Assembly: GCF_000687475.1 (NCBI RefSeq)
Contig: NC_057320.1
Coordinates: 4,030,001 to 4,094,000, forward strand
Length of the DNA: 64,000 nucleotides
Source: Ustilaginoidea virens
Taxonomy: Eukaryota; Ascomycota; Sordariomycetes; Hypocreales; Clavicipitaceae
Direction of reading: 5' to 3'
A program made the translations under genes and the position numbers. Position 1 is the stretch's first letter. Every line of letters begins with the position of its first letter. Of the stretch, positions 23,148-34,898 are shown piece after piece. The notes beneath the pieces were generated by a model, which did not search any database, was not told the origin of the DNA, and worked only from the letters and a program-made list of their open reading frames with translations.

Positions 23148-23446
23148 GAGGGCGGAGGCAACGGCAGGACCTACACGGGAGTGACATCGCCGCTGGAGAA
23201 GCTGTAGCCCCAATGCCAGGTAGAAAGGCCCTGGGTGATTGTGGCACCACCAGGGGGCAGCCCGCAGCTGTCGGAGGTCTCGTGCAGACACTTGACGAGA
23301 ACCGTGGTGACGCTGGGGTCCGCCTTGACGACGGAGCCCACAAAGGGGGACTCGTCGCCGAGGACCAGCAGCTTGACGGTGGTTTCGGCAGATGCCAAGG
23401 CGGCGAGGGAGGCGAGGGAGGCGAGGAGCCCCAACGACCGGGCCAT
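22512..23446 (-). CDS. Secreted GPI-anchored cell-surface protein with 15-residue repeats
   Basis: Probable wall or plasma-membrane glycoprotein. Two minus-strand exons, 23175-23446 and 22512-23073, join to 277 residues. A signal peptide (MARSLGLLASLASLAALASA) precedes a globular part with four or more cysteines (CLHETSDSC, ADCKLDPDKELASC). A Ser/Thr-rich stalk follows, with four tandem copies of a 15-residue unit of the type GSENQPSKTAASVGT. A Ser-Ala stretch then leads to a GPI signal (SSKGTNAAG, then a hydrophobic tail ending GGVLAL). The ATG at 23446 is preferred over an in-frame upstream ATG at 23581 because it opens directly into the signal peptide. The intron holds a 34-base A-run on the plus strand. 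A GTGTAG/CTGCAG splice pair is also possible and would remove three residues. Exact family not recognised. Confidence 0.82.
22680..22865 (-). repeat. 45-bp coding minisatellite (4 copies)
   Basis: Four imperfect 45-base units encode the QPSKTAA(S/G)VGTG repeats of the GPI-anchored protein. All keep frame. Units alternate between SENQ and SGSQ openings, suggesting unequal exchange within the array. Confidence 0.85.
23110..23143. repeat. 34-base poly(A) run within an intron
   Basis: Lies inside the intron of the GPI-anchored protein gene, where it reads as a poly(T) tract on the coding strand upstream of the CTCAG acceptor. It could act as an exaggerated polypyrimidine tract. Confidence 0.8.
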
Positions 23447-26400
23447 GATGTAGGAAGGGGGTGACGATGGGGGTGACGGAAGCAGGAAAGGAGGCGGGCG
23501 AGGGGAGCGAGAAGCGACGAGCAGACGAGGCGAGTGACGAGCAGACAAGCCGCGTGGTAAAAGACGGGAAGTAAGTGCCAAGACGACTGACTGACTGACA
23601 ATGGAGTCGCACGAGTGTGGATCAACCCGTCCGTCTCCATAAGAGCGGAAAGAATTTCCTTCCTACTCTCGGCGGAGCCCCCGAGTGTCCTGTGCTGCGG
23701 CTGTGCAGGCCGACTGAGAAAACCCGGATCCAATCCATGCCTGGAGGGTGAATCGTTGAATCGCTGAATCGTTGCTGAATCGTTGCTGGTGAAAGGGGCC
23801 CGGTGCCAACGAGTTTTGAAACAAAGTCAACTGGCAGAAGAGAGCGACGACGGGGACGAGGCCGAGCTAAAGCCGTGTTGAATCCGAGACTGGCAGGTGC
23901 TCCCGTCCCGACTGCTGGATACAATGTACATATGTAAGCTTTGGCATGGACCAACCGGCGGACCAACCAGAGGTGCTCTCGTCGTGGCGACTTGTATTTA
24001 CTTTAGTCTTCGCACAGCTCGAGCTCGAGTCGAGCAAAAACACCCACATCAACCAAAAAAAAAAATAAAATCTTGCCCATGTTTCTGCTCAAGCGATGGC
24101 GCATCGCCGTGTTGACCTAGCCGTTGCTCCAGGGAAAGCTACGAGACCTACGAGACCGAGATTGACTCCTTCGCGCAGGGCCGAGGGGCGCCCCCCCCCC
24201 CCACTCTTCATGACCCAGCTTACTGGAGATTCGAGTTGGGACGCCTGCCCTCCGTCTTGACGTCTTGTTGGAAGCATCCCAGCGGTCTCTGCGCGGCCAG
24301 CATCCACCCGCGCTGCACTGGCAAAGTCAACACTGAAGGCGGCTCCCATCTCGAACGCAGCATGGAAGCACGCCGCAGCCGCCTGCTCCGGTTATTCCAG
24401 CCATCGATCGGGATGTACGCGTCGCGGATGGAAAACACTCGGGCGTGCCCGCGGCGTCGTGGTCGTGGTCGTGGACGCCTCCGCCTACGCCTACGCCGAC
24501 TGGATCCGAGGCCACGCTCACTCGCTGACAAGTCTTCTGAAAAACAAGGGCGGTTTCGCCAGATGATGACTGGAGTTTGCAAAACGGACACGGATGGACG
24601 GTATTACTTGACGGGAAGCAGACGTTTTTCGCGCCGAATTGCAACGAGGCGCCGTGGTTCGAAAGGCATCGAGGTGCACACTGCAGAATCTCCAGGAACA
24701 GGGAAAGGAACATGAGCCCGCCAGCCCCGTGCAGTACAAAGAGGGCTGGCTTTCACCGACCATGTCATAACAAGTGAAGCCGGCACCTGGCGAGGCTTCT
24801 CGGCAACTACAAGCCAGCACTGGAAGACGGCATCCCGCCACGAGTAGGACCCACCCCGGTTCTGACGCGGAGCAACGTTGTCCGTAACATGGAGCGCCGG
24901 TGCCGAGCTGCCAAGTGTCAAGTCTAATCCGTAGTCTACTAGCTGTCGGTACAAGTACGGAGGCGATACTGATGGTTGAAACTATCAGCTTGGCAATCAC
25001 TTTCCAGGCCCGACAACGACCCGACATGCATCCATTTGGTCATGCTCGTCCAGAGCAGTGCCCCTGTGGTATATCTCGCAAACAACACCTGGCGCACTCT
25101 GGGAACACGTGTTCCCTTGGCCTTCCGCACGACTACACGGTCTGCCAAGTCTCGCAAAACGCGGCAGCCACGAGTATCCGCTGCGTTCGTTAGCGCCGTC
25201 GAATGGCAAGCGGATCCCGGGCGGGCCAGTCTGTTCTTTTTCCCGTCCCTCGTCGCTTGTAGGCCTAGAATTGTTGGACGCGGCATGTCCGCGGGTGGTG
25301 CGCGGGTATCCCTGGTCGTGTCCTGCGGCGCAGCGGAAGGCAGGGCTGAAAGCATACATGTAGCCAAAACAAGCTTAACTGTAAGTATGCCCGTTGCCAA
25401 AAGTACGTTGACGGCACGCGTTTGCTTTCACGGCAGGGGCCAGGGCCAAGGAGACACCCTGTACTCCGTACGGAAGTCCCCAAACCCCAAACTCTGTTCC
25501 ATGCCGCCGCGTACGGAGTGCGGAGAAGGACGGCGGACGACGGACGACGGACGACGGACGACGACCAGACGTGTCCTGTAGCAGTGTGGGTCGAAGGGCC
25601 CCCCCCTAACCCACAAGCTACAGCGGGATACGGGTCGAGTTCGTTTGAGGCTTTGCGCCGACAGGGATTATAAGCCAGACCAAGACCTCGACTGGGTACG
25701 GATTACGGGGGTACGGACTGTGAAGCACTGGCCGGCTTTTTTTTTGTTTTTTTTTTTTTTTTTTAGCCAGACCATTGCGTCACCCTGGCGGGTAATGACA
25801 CGATGGTATCTTTCAGCCGCAGGCCGGGTCGATCTTTTCTCCTTTGATCCGTGTCAGGTTTCCTGCCAGACTGCCAAGGATGGGGGGGGGGGAGGGTCCG
25901 AAGCAGCGCCGGAGCTCGCAAAAGGCTGGCTGATACAAACGGGATTTGATGCGTTGCGCGTTTCAGATGCGACCAGACCAGACGAGACAAGCCACGGGGC
26001 GGCCATTGTGGGTGTCGACTTGGTTCTGTATTACTACTACGGAGTACGCCAGACATTGATGTGCTGCCGCTGCATTGGGGTTGAGCCGGGGCGTTGGGGG
26101 GTGCCGCCAGGCCTCAATATGTATGTATGTACATACATACCAAGCCTCGAGTGCTTGCACTAACATGATCAACCGTGCCGGGTGCCAAGTGGCTATTGAA
26201 CACGGCGCCATTCGTGTATGCATGTATAGTTGGTTTTTGATTCTACAGGCGGGTAGTCTGGGTAGTCAGGGTAGTCCGTGCCAAGCCTCTCTATCTAGCC
26301 TGGGCGTTCCGTACATGTAACCGACAAAAAGCCAACAAAAAGCCAAAACAGTAGCCAAAAGCAGCGGGCTATGCTCGAGATGGCAAGCGCCAGAAAAGCC

Positions 26401-27820
26401 AAAAGTCGACGACCCGCCAGCCGTGACCCGACCGGGGGGGAAAGGGGGTGGGGGGTTTTTGCTGGTCGTGATCGATTTTCCCGGGCAAAGTCGATGAATG
26501 TCACATCTCGGGGAGCCAGCCTCGCAAGGTGGTTGCTGGTCTGGCCTGGGCTGGGCTTCTCCCGCATTCCACGTCAATCACACGCCAGGGGGGGCAAGCT
26601 GTGCAACCCGAGCACCGTGCCTAGGCTGTGCAGCCATGTTGCGTGCGTTGTGTCTGCCTGTCTGTCGTCGGACGAGATGGATGCAATGATGCTTTGCACG
26701 CACGCAGCCCGCGGTTTTGTCTCTGTGGCAGAGCCACTTCCCCCTTCCCCCTTCCCCCCCGCTCTGCCGCAAAAAACTCGTGCCGTCATGTATGCTTGTA
26801 TGCATGTATACATGTATGCGTGTACCGACGGCATCGTTCGTGTCTGGTCGTGGCCCGCCGCCGTCCCCTCCGTATACTCCTGGGGCTTGCAGCAGGCATA
26901 GGTCAATATTAGGTAGATACATACATGTAGGCAGGCACAGGCCAGGCATTCATTCGTATTCCCCCCCCCCGGGGCCGCCGCGCCGGGCAATTAGAAGGCT
27001 AGCACGCGCCCAGCCTAGTCTAGGGGCGCAGGCGCAAGCGCCGCCACGCCCGTCATTAGTAAGTCGACGTGACATGACACGGACCTACACGGGCCTACCA
27101 GACCAGACTGAAACTGAACCTGCAGTACATACTGTATCGACCTCCAACCAGACCAGAACACCACACACCCATCTCGTCCGATACCAGAGGTATGTGCATG
27201 TACCTACCCAAGCCGACCTCTAATTCTTACCTCTAATTCTTACCTCGCGGGTACCGCGTCCCGGCTGGCGACGCCGAGCACGCACTCGGCACTGGCCAGA
27301 TTAGGCTCGACTCGACTCGACCTTTGCCTTGCCTTTGCCTTGGCCTCCGCCTTCGCCTTCGCCGTCCAGCCCGGCGGCAACGTCGGCAACGTCAGCAAGC
27401 CTCTCCCTTTCGGGGTCCTCAACATGGCCTTGGTTCGGCGTCTTGTCTGGTCTGTCTCTCACCCACCCCCTGCTGGGCTGGGCTGGGCTGGGCTGGCTGG
27501 CTTGCCTTGACAGCAGCTCAGCCTCTTGCTTCCTTCTTTTTTCTTTTATCCCCCCTGCGACCTAGTCCGTGTTTTGCGAACCCTGTGCCGATCTTGTTCG
27601 CTTTCACCCTTTTCTTTTCCTTGTCCTCCTCACCCTGTTACCCCCCGTACGCGACCGGGTGTCAATCCTTTCTGCTTCTTTTTTTTTTAATTTTTTTTTA
27701 GCAACATCTCTCGCACTGGTGCTTCGAGAACAAAGCGTCTATTCCTTGGGGCGCTGGTTCGAAACCTCCCCTGTCCTTGTCCATTTGTCCACCCACTCTC
27801 GGTCTCTCTTTTCTTCTCTT

Positions 27821-27881
<61 letters not shown>

Positions 27882-28215
27882 TATGTATATGTATTCATCG
27901 ATTTGAGCCGCTCGGTTTTGTTGTTGTTTTTGAGCATCTCTCGCATCTTGGATCGCTTCCTTCGACTCGCGTCTAAAATCAGCAAGCCTTGCAATCCATC
28001 GTGCTGGTTGACGACTTGTTTCACTGGATGCCATACTGCCGGAGCTGCGCTGGCAAACGGCACCCCTACGGCCCATTCCGAGTTGCACCGGACCAAGTAA
28101 CGATCTACCCAAGGAGGACCGACAAACAGCAAAGAGCGACTTTTGCTCTCCGGAAAAGCAGCTTCCCGCCACTCCTTGCCCGCGCCACATCCCTCGGTCC
28201 GTGCTTTTCAGCAGG
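23447..28215. other. 4.8 kb gene-poor region
   Basis: No frame here shows a recognisable domain, signal or codon pattern. It contains a CGGACGA tandem repeat (about 25534-25565), TACGGAGTA-type motifs at about 25461, 25511 and 26038, a T-run near 25738-25764, GTATGTATG-type repeats near 26117-26140 and 26788-26825, GGCTGGGCTGG tandems near 27470-27500, and a (TA)n microsatellite (27824-27892) upstream of the GH76 gene. It could hold unrecognised non-coding RNAs or multi-exon genes invisible by eye. Confidence 0.5.
27824..27892. repeat. (TA)n microsatellite upstream of GH76 gene
   Basis: Near-pure TA dinucleotides interrupted by occasional TG, about 320-390 bases before the GH76 start codon. 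Located in the presumed promoter or leader. Confidence 0.85.
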
Positions 28216-30037
28216 ATGAAGCTGGCAACGACTCTCGCGAGCGCACAAGCCGCCGCGGCCGCAAGTCTCAGCGGCATCGTGGCGCCAAAGGACTTGGATG
28301 TCACCAGCCAAAGTATGTTTTCCCCAAAGACGAGAAGAGACGAAAGAGACAAGAAGAGACGAGAAGAGACGAAAGAGACAAGAAGAGACGAGGAGCAAGG
28401 GGGAAAATCAAAGGATCTCGCGTTGCTAACCGACGGATGCAAACAGTCTCCATTCGCAACGTAGCTGCAACCGTTGCGTTCGAAGCGATGAGCAGCTACT
28501 CAGGTAACAAGACCGATCCCAAGTCCAGGGTATGTACTCCGTACTCGGCACCGCATGTTCCGTTCAACCCATGAAACCACGACCCATGTCATGTTACCCT
28601 CTATCCGCCCCCCCCCAGCCGTGTAACTTGCCTCCGGCCCCAACCAGACTCTTACATGTTACGTACGGTATGGATCTGACCCCCATGTTCCCTTCCCTCT
28701 AGGAATTCGGCAACGTCAGCAAGCCGTACTATTGGTGGGTAGCCGGTGCTCTCTGGGGCGCCCTGCTCGACTACTACCACTACACCTCCGACCCCAGCTA
28801 CAACAACGTGGTGCTTCAGGCCCTGCTGGCCCCGACCAACCTCGGCGCCGGCAAGGACTACATGCCCGCCGAGCACGCCGACGAGGAGGGCAACGATGAC
28901 CTGCACTTCTGGGGCGCCGCCGTGCTCTCGGCCGCCGAGCGCAACTTCCCCCAGCCCAACCCCAGCCTCCCGTCCTGGCTCGACATCTCGGCCAACGTCT
29001 TCGACCAGCTCGCCGGCCGCTGGGACACCCAGTTCTGCGGCGGCGGCCTCTTCTGGCAGATCCTGCCCAGCAACCCCAACGGCATGAAGTACAAGAACTC
29101 GGTCAGCAACGGCGGCTTCTTCCAGCTCGCCGCCCGCATGGCCCGCGCCACCGGCAACTCCACCTACCTGCAGTGGGCCGACAAGGTCTGGGACTGGAGC
29201 GCCGACGTCGGCTTCATCGACAACGCCACCTACCGCATCTACGACGGCGCCGGCATCGACTCGCAGTGCCGGACGGTCAACCGCAAGTCCTTCTCCTACA
29301 CCACCGGCATCTACCTCTACGGCGCCGCCATCATGGCCGACCACACCGGCGACGACAAGTGGGTCCGCCGCACCCAGCGCCTCCTCGACGAGGCCGCCGC
29401 CTACTTCTTCACCGGCAGCGACAACACCACCATGTGGGAGCCCGCGTGCGAGGCCAGCGACTCGTGCAACTACGACATGATCACCTTCAAGGGCTACCTG
29501 GCCCGCTACATGTGGCAGAGCGCCCGGATCATGCCCTCCATCAAGGACAAGGTCCGGAGCCTGCTGGTGCCCACGTCCCGCGCCGCCGCCGCCACCTGCA
29601 CCGGCGGCGCCAGCGGCCACCAATGCGGCATGAAGTGGTACGTTGGCGGCTTCGACGGCGTCGCCACCCTGGGCGGCCAGATGTGCGCGCTCGAGACCAT
29701 CCAGGGCCTCCTGAGCGGGGACGCCCCCGCGCCCCTCGCGGCCAAGGACATTACATGGAACAGGAATGCCACCTTTCAACCCATCGACACCTACGCCAAC
29801 CTCGACACGGCAGCCGCCGCTTCGGCCTCGCAATCCTCTGCCCAGTCGTCTACGCAATCGCAATCCTCTACCCAATCGCCCACCCAATCGCCCACGGAGG
29901 CGCCGAAGCCGGTGCCTACTTCCAGCCAGCCAAAGAAGAATGGCGCCGCAAAGGCTTCCTTCACGGGCCTGGCCGGAGGCGCGTGGCCACTGCTAATCGG
30001 GGCAACCTTGGCTGCGGCCCTCCTGGGCTGGGCCTAG
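28216..30037 (+). CDS. GH76 endo-1,6-alpha-mannanase-like protein (Dfg5/Dcw1 family), GPI-anchored
   Basis: Cell-wall enzyme of the Dfg5/Dcw1 group, thought to process GPI-mannoprotein glycans and attach them to wall glucan. Exons 28216-28312, 28447-28529 and 28703-30037 give 504 residues. The N terminus is an Ala-rich signal-like stretch, short on hydrophobic core. The GH76 domain runs from PYYWWVAGALWGALLDYYHY (about 68-87), with the family's catalytic-type pair in EGNDDLHFWGAA (D125, D126), WDTQFCGGGLFWQI and SFSYTTGIYLYGAA. The C terminus is a Ser/Gln/Thr/Pro stalk followed by a hydrophobic GPI tail ending AALLGWA. Intron 1 carries an AAGAGACGA repeat and intron 2 a TACTCCGTA motif. Yeast has two paralogues; which one this matches is undetermined. 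Confidence 0.92.
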
Positions 30038-30656
30038 TCTCGAACGCGTCGCCGAATCTCTGGTGCAGATGAAAGAAGACGAACCCATGCGTCAAAATAG
30101 AGGAGGGGTTCGAATGCGCTCGTCACTCATCGCCCCGAGCTCGGCCTCCGCGACCCCTGGTGTATTTTTTATGCTTTTTTTTATCTATTTTTTTTTTTTA
30201 ACATGACTGTTTTCATTTGTTGTACATATGATGATGTCGGTTATACCAAGCACGGAAGCATATGGTGCGATTGGAACATGCATTTTTTCTTGCAAAGAGA
30301 CGGCGTTGGGGTGCAGGTCGGGAAACTGTGTTTTGATCATATAGACGTCCGTTGAGCCGAGACGTCATGCTGGGTAGACAAGTTACAATGATGCCTTTTT
30401 TTCCCCTTCTTTTGCCCGCCCCACTGCAGGATGAGCTGGAGGCCATACTGTGATGTAGATGCTTCCGTAAGCTGCACAATTGCTCTATATATATAAGGCG
30501 TTGGTGGTGCGAGCTGAATCCCGCATCCGTAAGTCCCTAGCAACGCAAGGTCTCGACACCACGTGCGGGACGATTGTCTAGGCGTGACGGGTTTAAATAC
30601 TCGCTGAGCGCGTTCCTCAACGACCCAGAATCCTAGCCAGCTCTTCCGTGACGCCT
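30038..30656. other. Convergent spacer with a duplicated HIS5 tail
   Basis: Between GH76 and HIS5. T-rich runs at about 30166-30202 probably belong to the GH76 3' UTR. The right end (about 30599-30655) is a diverged tandem copy of the last codons of HIS5, listed separately. The remainder has no coding support. Confidence 0.6.
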
Positions 30657-30719
30657 TCAAAACTCGCTGAGCGCTTTCCTCAACGACCCCAGAAACCTAG
30701 TCACCTCCTCCTCGGTGCC
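30599..30719 (-). repeat. Tandem duplication of the HIS5 3' end (63-bp period)
   Basis: Plus-strand segments beginning ACTCGCTGAGCG at 30599 and 30662 can be aligned for about 57 bases with roughly a dozen differences. The right copy encodes the last residues and stop of HIS5. The left copy, downstream of the stop, has lost one C in a C-run (three versus four), so it is out of frame relative to the coding copy. Read on the minus strand it keeps traces of the same tail (TEELARILG versus TEEEVTRFLG). Confidence 0.8.
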
Positions 30720-31995
30720 GACCGTTATCCTCAGACAGCCGACACAGTTCACCTCCTTGCCCCTGAATCGAACAATGACACCATCGTGCTGGGCGAGCTT
30801 CTCGTACACGGCCAGGGCCGCCGCATTGTCCGGCTGGCCGTCCCCGTTGAGCATCTCAAACAGCAGAAAGTTGCCGGCGGTGCCTCCTCGCAGCCTCCCG
30901 ACGCCTGGGATCCCGGGCAGCTCCCGCAGCAGACGCTCGCGCTGAGCCGCGATCCTGGCGCGATTGGCCCGCATGGTGGCCAGGCCGCGCGGCCCGAGGG
31001 CGTGCTGGGCCAAGCAGCTGGTCGGGCTGGAGATGTTGTACGGCGCCTTGATGCTGTTGAGCAGCCGCGCGACGGGCGGCGAGGCGAAGGCGGCGCCGAG
31101 GCGGATGCCGGCCATGCCGAAGGCCTTGGAGAGGGTCTGCATGACCACCAGGTTGGGGTACTCGGCGACGAGGGCGGCGAGCGAGGAGCCCTCCGGGGCA
31201 AAGTCGACGTAGGCCTCGTCGAGGACCACGACGCCGTTCCAGGTCGGGTGGGCGAGGATCCGCCGCACGTCGTGCTCGGCGAGCAGGCAGCCGGTGGGGT
31301 TGCCGGGGGAGCAGAGGTAGGCGAGCTTGACGTCGGGCTCGCGCGCCAGGGCGGCGGAGACGGCGGCGACGTCGAGGGCGAAGTCGGGGGCCGGGGTGAG
31401 CGGCACCGCGACGAGGGAGACGTCGTTGACGTGCGCCGACACGGCGTACATGCCGTAGGTGGGGGGGCAGATGAGCATGCGGTCCCGGCCGGGGACGCAG
31501 AAGCACCGCAGCAGGGCGTCGATGGCCTCGTCGCTGCCGACGCCGACAAACAGGTTGTCCGGGGTGAGGGGCCGGGCGGTGCCGGTGTTGCGCAGGTCGC
31601 ACAGCAGCTGCTTCAGGCGGTGCTGGTGAGGGTCGGGATACCGGTGCAGGCCGAGCGGGTCCAGGCCGAGGTCCAGGCCGTCGCGGGAGCCGACGGCGGC
31701 TGCGTCGATGGAGGGGCCAAAGGCATTCTCGTTGGCGTCGAGGAGTATGTTGCTGCCGTCGTCCTTGTAGTCACTGTCGCAGTGTTTAGCAGATGAACTG
31801 ACCGAGGGGGGGGGGGGGGGAACTCTAGTAACGTTCGTGTTGAAAAGAAAAGAAAAAAAAAAACAACAAAAAAAGAAGAGTGAAAATGAGTAACATGGAA
31901 TTTTGGGGCGGGGGTAGCTACTCTCGAGCACAGCGGTACGGTTGCAGCGTCAGAATGTTGGGCCGCGCGCACGTCTCCAAATTGAACGGCGACAT
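30657..31995 (-). CDS. HIS5: Histidinol-phosphate aminotransferase
   Basis: PLP enzyme converting imidazole acetol phosphate and glutamate to histidinol phosphate in histidine synthesis. Minus-strand exons 31922-31995 and 30657-31773 join to 396 residues. The protein begins MSPFNLETCARPNILTLQPYRCARDD, the expected fungal start. It shows the cofactor-binding segments VGVGSDEAIDALLR, YLCSPGNPTG (substrate and PLP pocket) and VVLDEAYVDFA, with the Schiff-base lysine K241 in QTLSKAFGMAG. The length is normal for a class II aminotransferase. The intron (31774-31921) follows a GTAGCT donor and contains G- and A-runs on the plus strand. A partial tandem copy of the tail follows the stop. The glutamine-rich gene at 32951 is divergent. 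Confidence 0.95.
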
Positions 31996-32950
31996 GGCGG
32001 AAAAAGCGTCTGGCGACTCCCAAGCAGGCCTTTTTCTCGCCTTGCTTGTTTTGGTTTGTCCCGGAGCAGAGGACGAGATGGCGATACGATGGAAAGAGGC
32101 GGGTTGAAGACCTGACTCATGCCGAGTTCGGAGCTGCACGGCGCCCAGGACGAAATTTGTCACGGACCCGACTGGGTAACGGACGGTGGTGCCGGTGCGG
32201 GCCTGGGTTGAAAAACACACGAATTGACGAATCAACGCGCGCGGATACTGCACCGAGTTTCGCCGACTGGGCTGCCTGCCCATTTGAGCGGTTAGTCAGC
32301 TTCCAGAACGGAAAACGAACCAACCCCAGCAGCACGCAGCCTGGTTGGCCCCACATTCCCCACCTGGCGGCTCAGGGCCGGAACAACGTTCCAGCTCGCA
32401 GCAAAATCTGGCTGTTGGGGGGGGGGGGTCCCAAGTTCAGTCTGATCTTGACTAACATCACCACCTCCATCGCCTCCAGCTCGGATCCGACGCGCCATCG
32501 CGTCAGCACGAACAAGGCCCCCGCCAGCGTCGCTCCGGGTTAAGCAGGCACCGCCCGGCCTAGCACCACACGGTGTATCGCTCGCCCGTAGCTGGCCCCC
32601 CCCCCGCGCAGCTCCTTCCCGACGTCGACAACCCACGAGCCTGCTCGTCGCACAGCTCCCGTTTCGACGCGCGAAACCTCCGCAGCCTGGGCGTTGCGGG
32701 TACTTCTCCCAACCAAGGGGCATCGTCTCCCGGTAGCGTCGAGGGTTTCCTTTCTCTGCACCGCTCTCTTCCCCGCGCGTGAGGGCAACGAAAGCCCTCG
32801 GTTGCTAGTCGTCACAGCGCCAAGAAGCGCGCCTGCTGCCTGCTGCCTCTTGCTCGATCGCCTACCTGGTTAAGCGCGTCGTCGCCGACAGCGTCTGCGC
32901 TTCCTACGACCTTTTGAAACGAAGAAAGCGACGGAGGCTGTCTCGCTGCC
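31996..32950. promoter_or_regulatory. Divergent promoter region of HIS5 and the Q-rich gene
   Basis: About 950 bases between divergent start codons. Contains a G-run (32418-32427) and C-run (about 32599-32605), with no supported coding frame. A Gcn4/CPC1-type TGACTC site would be expected for HIS5; a CTGACTCATGC sequence at about 32110-32120 fits its core but cannot be confirmed by eye. Confidence 0.5.
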
Positions 32951-33081
32951 ATGTATAATGCAGGATATGGCTTTGGCAACCCGGCCTTTAACCAACCCGG
33001 CGCGCCGCAACAACCCCAACAACAACCGCAGCAGCCGCCACAGCCGCAACAACAACAACCGCAACCGCAACAACCGCAGCC

Positions 33082-33117
<36 letters not shown>

Positions 33118-34898
33118 CTCGCCGCACTCGCCGCACCAGCAGCAACAGCAGCCGAATCCCCAGCCATTGTACAATCAGCAGCAGCAGTTCGCCGGCATGC
33201 CTCAAGGGTCCTTCAACCCCGGAAACAACGCTCAGATGATGCAAGGCATGCCCGCGGGCATGATGCAGAACTCGGCCATGCCTAGCATGCCTCCCAATGG
33301 ACAGAGTGAGTGAGCGACTCTCCTTTTAGCTTTCGTCTGATTATCGACGTTGGGGGGAAGTGCAGCGTCCGTGCCCAGTGGGGAAATTCATGGAGCGCGT
33401 TTGACGCTCTGCCGAAACAGTCTGGCTGGAGCTTGGCTTTTTGCTTTTTACCACCCGCAAGATGTCTGGTTGCTTGTGCCGTTGCCCCGATTCGACTCAG
33501 CTTCTGACAGCTTATGTTCGCAGTGCCCGGCTACCCTCAACAGTTTCCAGGAGCAGCTTACGGGCAGCTGATGCCGGGCGGCGTACCGCCCAACTTTGCG
33601 CCGAACAACTACATGATGACCGGTGGAATGCAAGCCTTTCCAATGAATCAAACGGGCATGAATCTTCAGCAAGTGCAGATGATGCAACGGATGCAAGCGC
33701 AGCAAGCCGCTCAACAGGCGCCGCCGCCGCCGCCGCAGCAGCAGCAGCATCACCCTCATCAACAATATCAACAACCTCAGCCTCAGTCGCATCAGCAGCA
33801 ACCACAGCAGCCGCAGTCACAACAGCATCCGCCGCAACAGCAGCACCCACTGCAACAGCAGCAACCACAATCACAGCAGTCACAGCATCCACCACCACAT
33901 CAGCAGCAGCAGCATCGTCATCACCACCATCATCAACAACAACATCAATCGCAACAAGAACAGCCCCAGCAACACCAACCACTTCAGCCGCAACACCAGA
34001 CCCTTCCCGGAGTAAGCCAGACGACCACCCCCCAACGGCCTTCGAGCGCTGCTCAGGGCACTCCAACCAATCCCATGTTGCAGCATCAGCCGCAGTTCGC
34101 GACACCGCAGCCGCACCCTCACAACCAGCCTTCGCAAAACGCACAGCAAGCTCCCTCTCTAGGTACACCCCAGACACCAACCTTCTCTACCAATCACACC
34201 AGCGGAGCGGGCATGCCTACGACCGGGACGCCCCTGAGTCCTAGATCAGAGTCGCGAGAGAAGGAGAGGTTTGCTCTACTCTTGGACATCAACCATGAAC
34301 TGCTGTATGAATCTATACAGATTCAATCCACGCAACAGGAGCTGAAGAAAGAGAACCCCCCCACAAGTGGCAGCCAAGGCGATCGAAAGCCAACCGAAGA
34401 AGAAAACCTGTTTCAGCAGGACTACCTCCAGTATGTGCTTGGATGAGTTATCCCGACCACTCGGCTTTTGGGGAGTTTCTAACAGCCTATTCAAACAGAT
34501 GCATGAGAAGGCTACAGGCAAACCTGTCTTATATGGCTGCTCTCGCAGACCGGAAGCCAGAGGTCAAGGTTCCTCCGTGTCCGGCATATCTCAGCGCACC
34601 GCCCCTGAACCTGTCGCTAAGACTAAGGTCACCCTCTGTCGTACCAGAAGGGCAGGATGCAAACATTGACACCGTGGCAGATCGACAAGAACGAGACAAG
34701 TCAATCAGGGACTTGTATAAAAGGCTCCAGGCAGTCTTCCCAGGCTTCGACCCCAAGAAGGAACCCGCATTCCGCATGCCTGGACCTGGCCAAAAGTCCG
34801 GCGGTCAAGGCTCGAATCAGGCGAGCCCTACCGTTCAACAAAATCCCCAGATGCCCACCATGTCGGCACCCGTCGGCAACCCTGGCGTGATGGGTTAA
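32951..34898 (+). CDS. Glutamine-rich protein with SS18/Snf11-like core
   Basis: Probable chromatin-remodelling co-activator. Exons 32951-33305, 33524-34430 and 34499-34898 join to 553 residues. The first 360 residues are Gln/Pro/His/Met-rich and disordered, with a (CAG)n run at about 33083-33115. The conserved part has two halves: LLLDINHELLYESIQIQ near 371-388 and FQQDYLQCMRRLQANLSYMA followed by ALADRK near 415-441. They match the pattern of the SSXT domain of human SS18 and yeast Snf11 (asparagine-containing helix, then QYQQ-type helix with L-x-x-NL-x-Y-x-A-x-x-AD). That would make it a SWI/SNF subunit (inference). A conserved PPCPAYLSAPPLNLSLRL segment follows. Such proteins are often annotated only as glutamine-repeat proteins. 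Intron 2 lies between the two halves, within QC. Confidence 0.8.

Noticed and set aside
24236..24715. A 159-codon plus-strand frame in the gene-poor region
   Set aside because: Arg-rich from CGC/CGT-biased sequence, frames on the other strand equally open, no conserved motif.
19730..30037. Four adjacent surface genes (SUR7-like, MscL, GPI protein, GH76) as a functional cluster
   Set aside because: They are on mixed strands with a 4.8 kb gap before the last. Fungal wall genes are common enough that chance proximity is likely; no shared control element is demonstrable.
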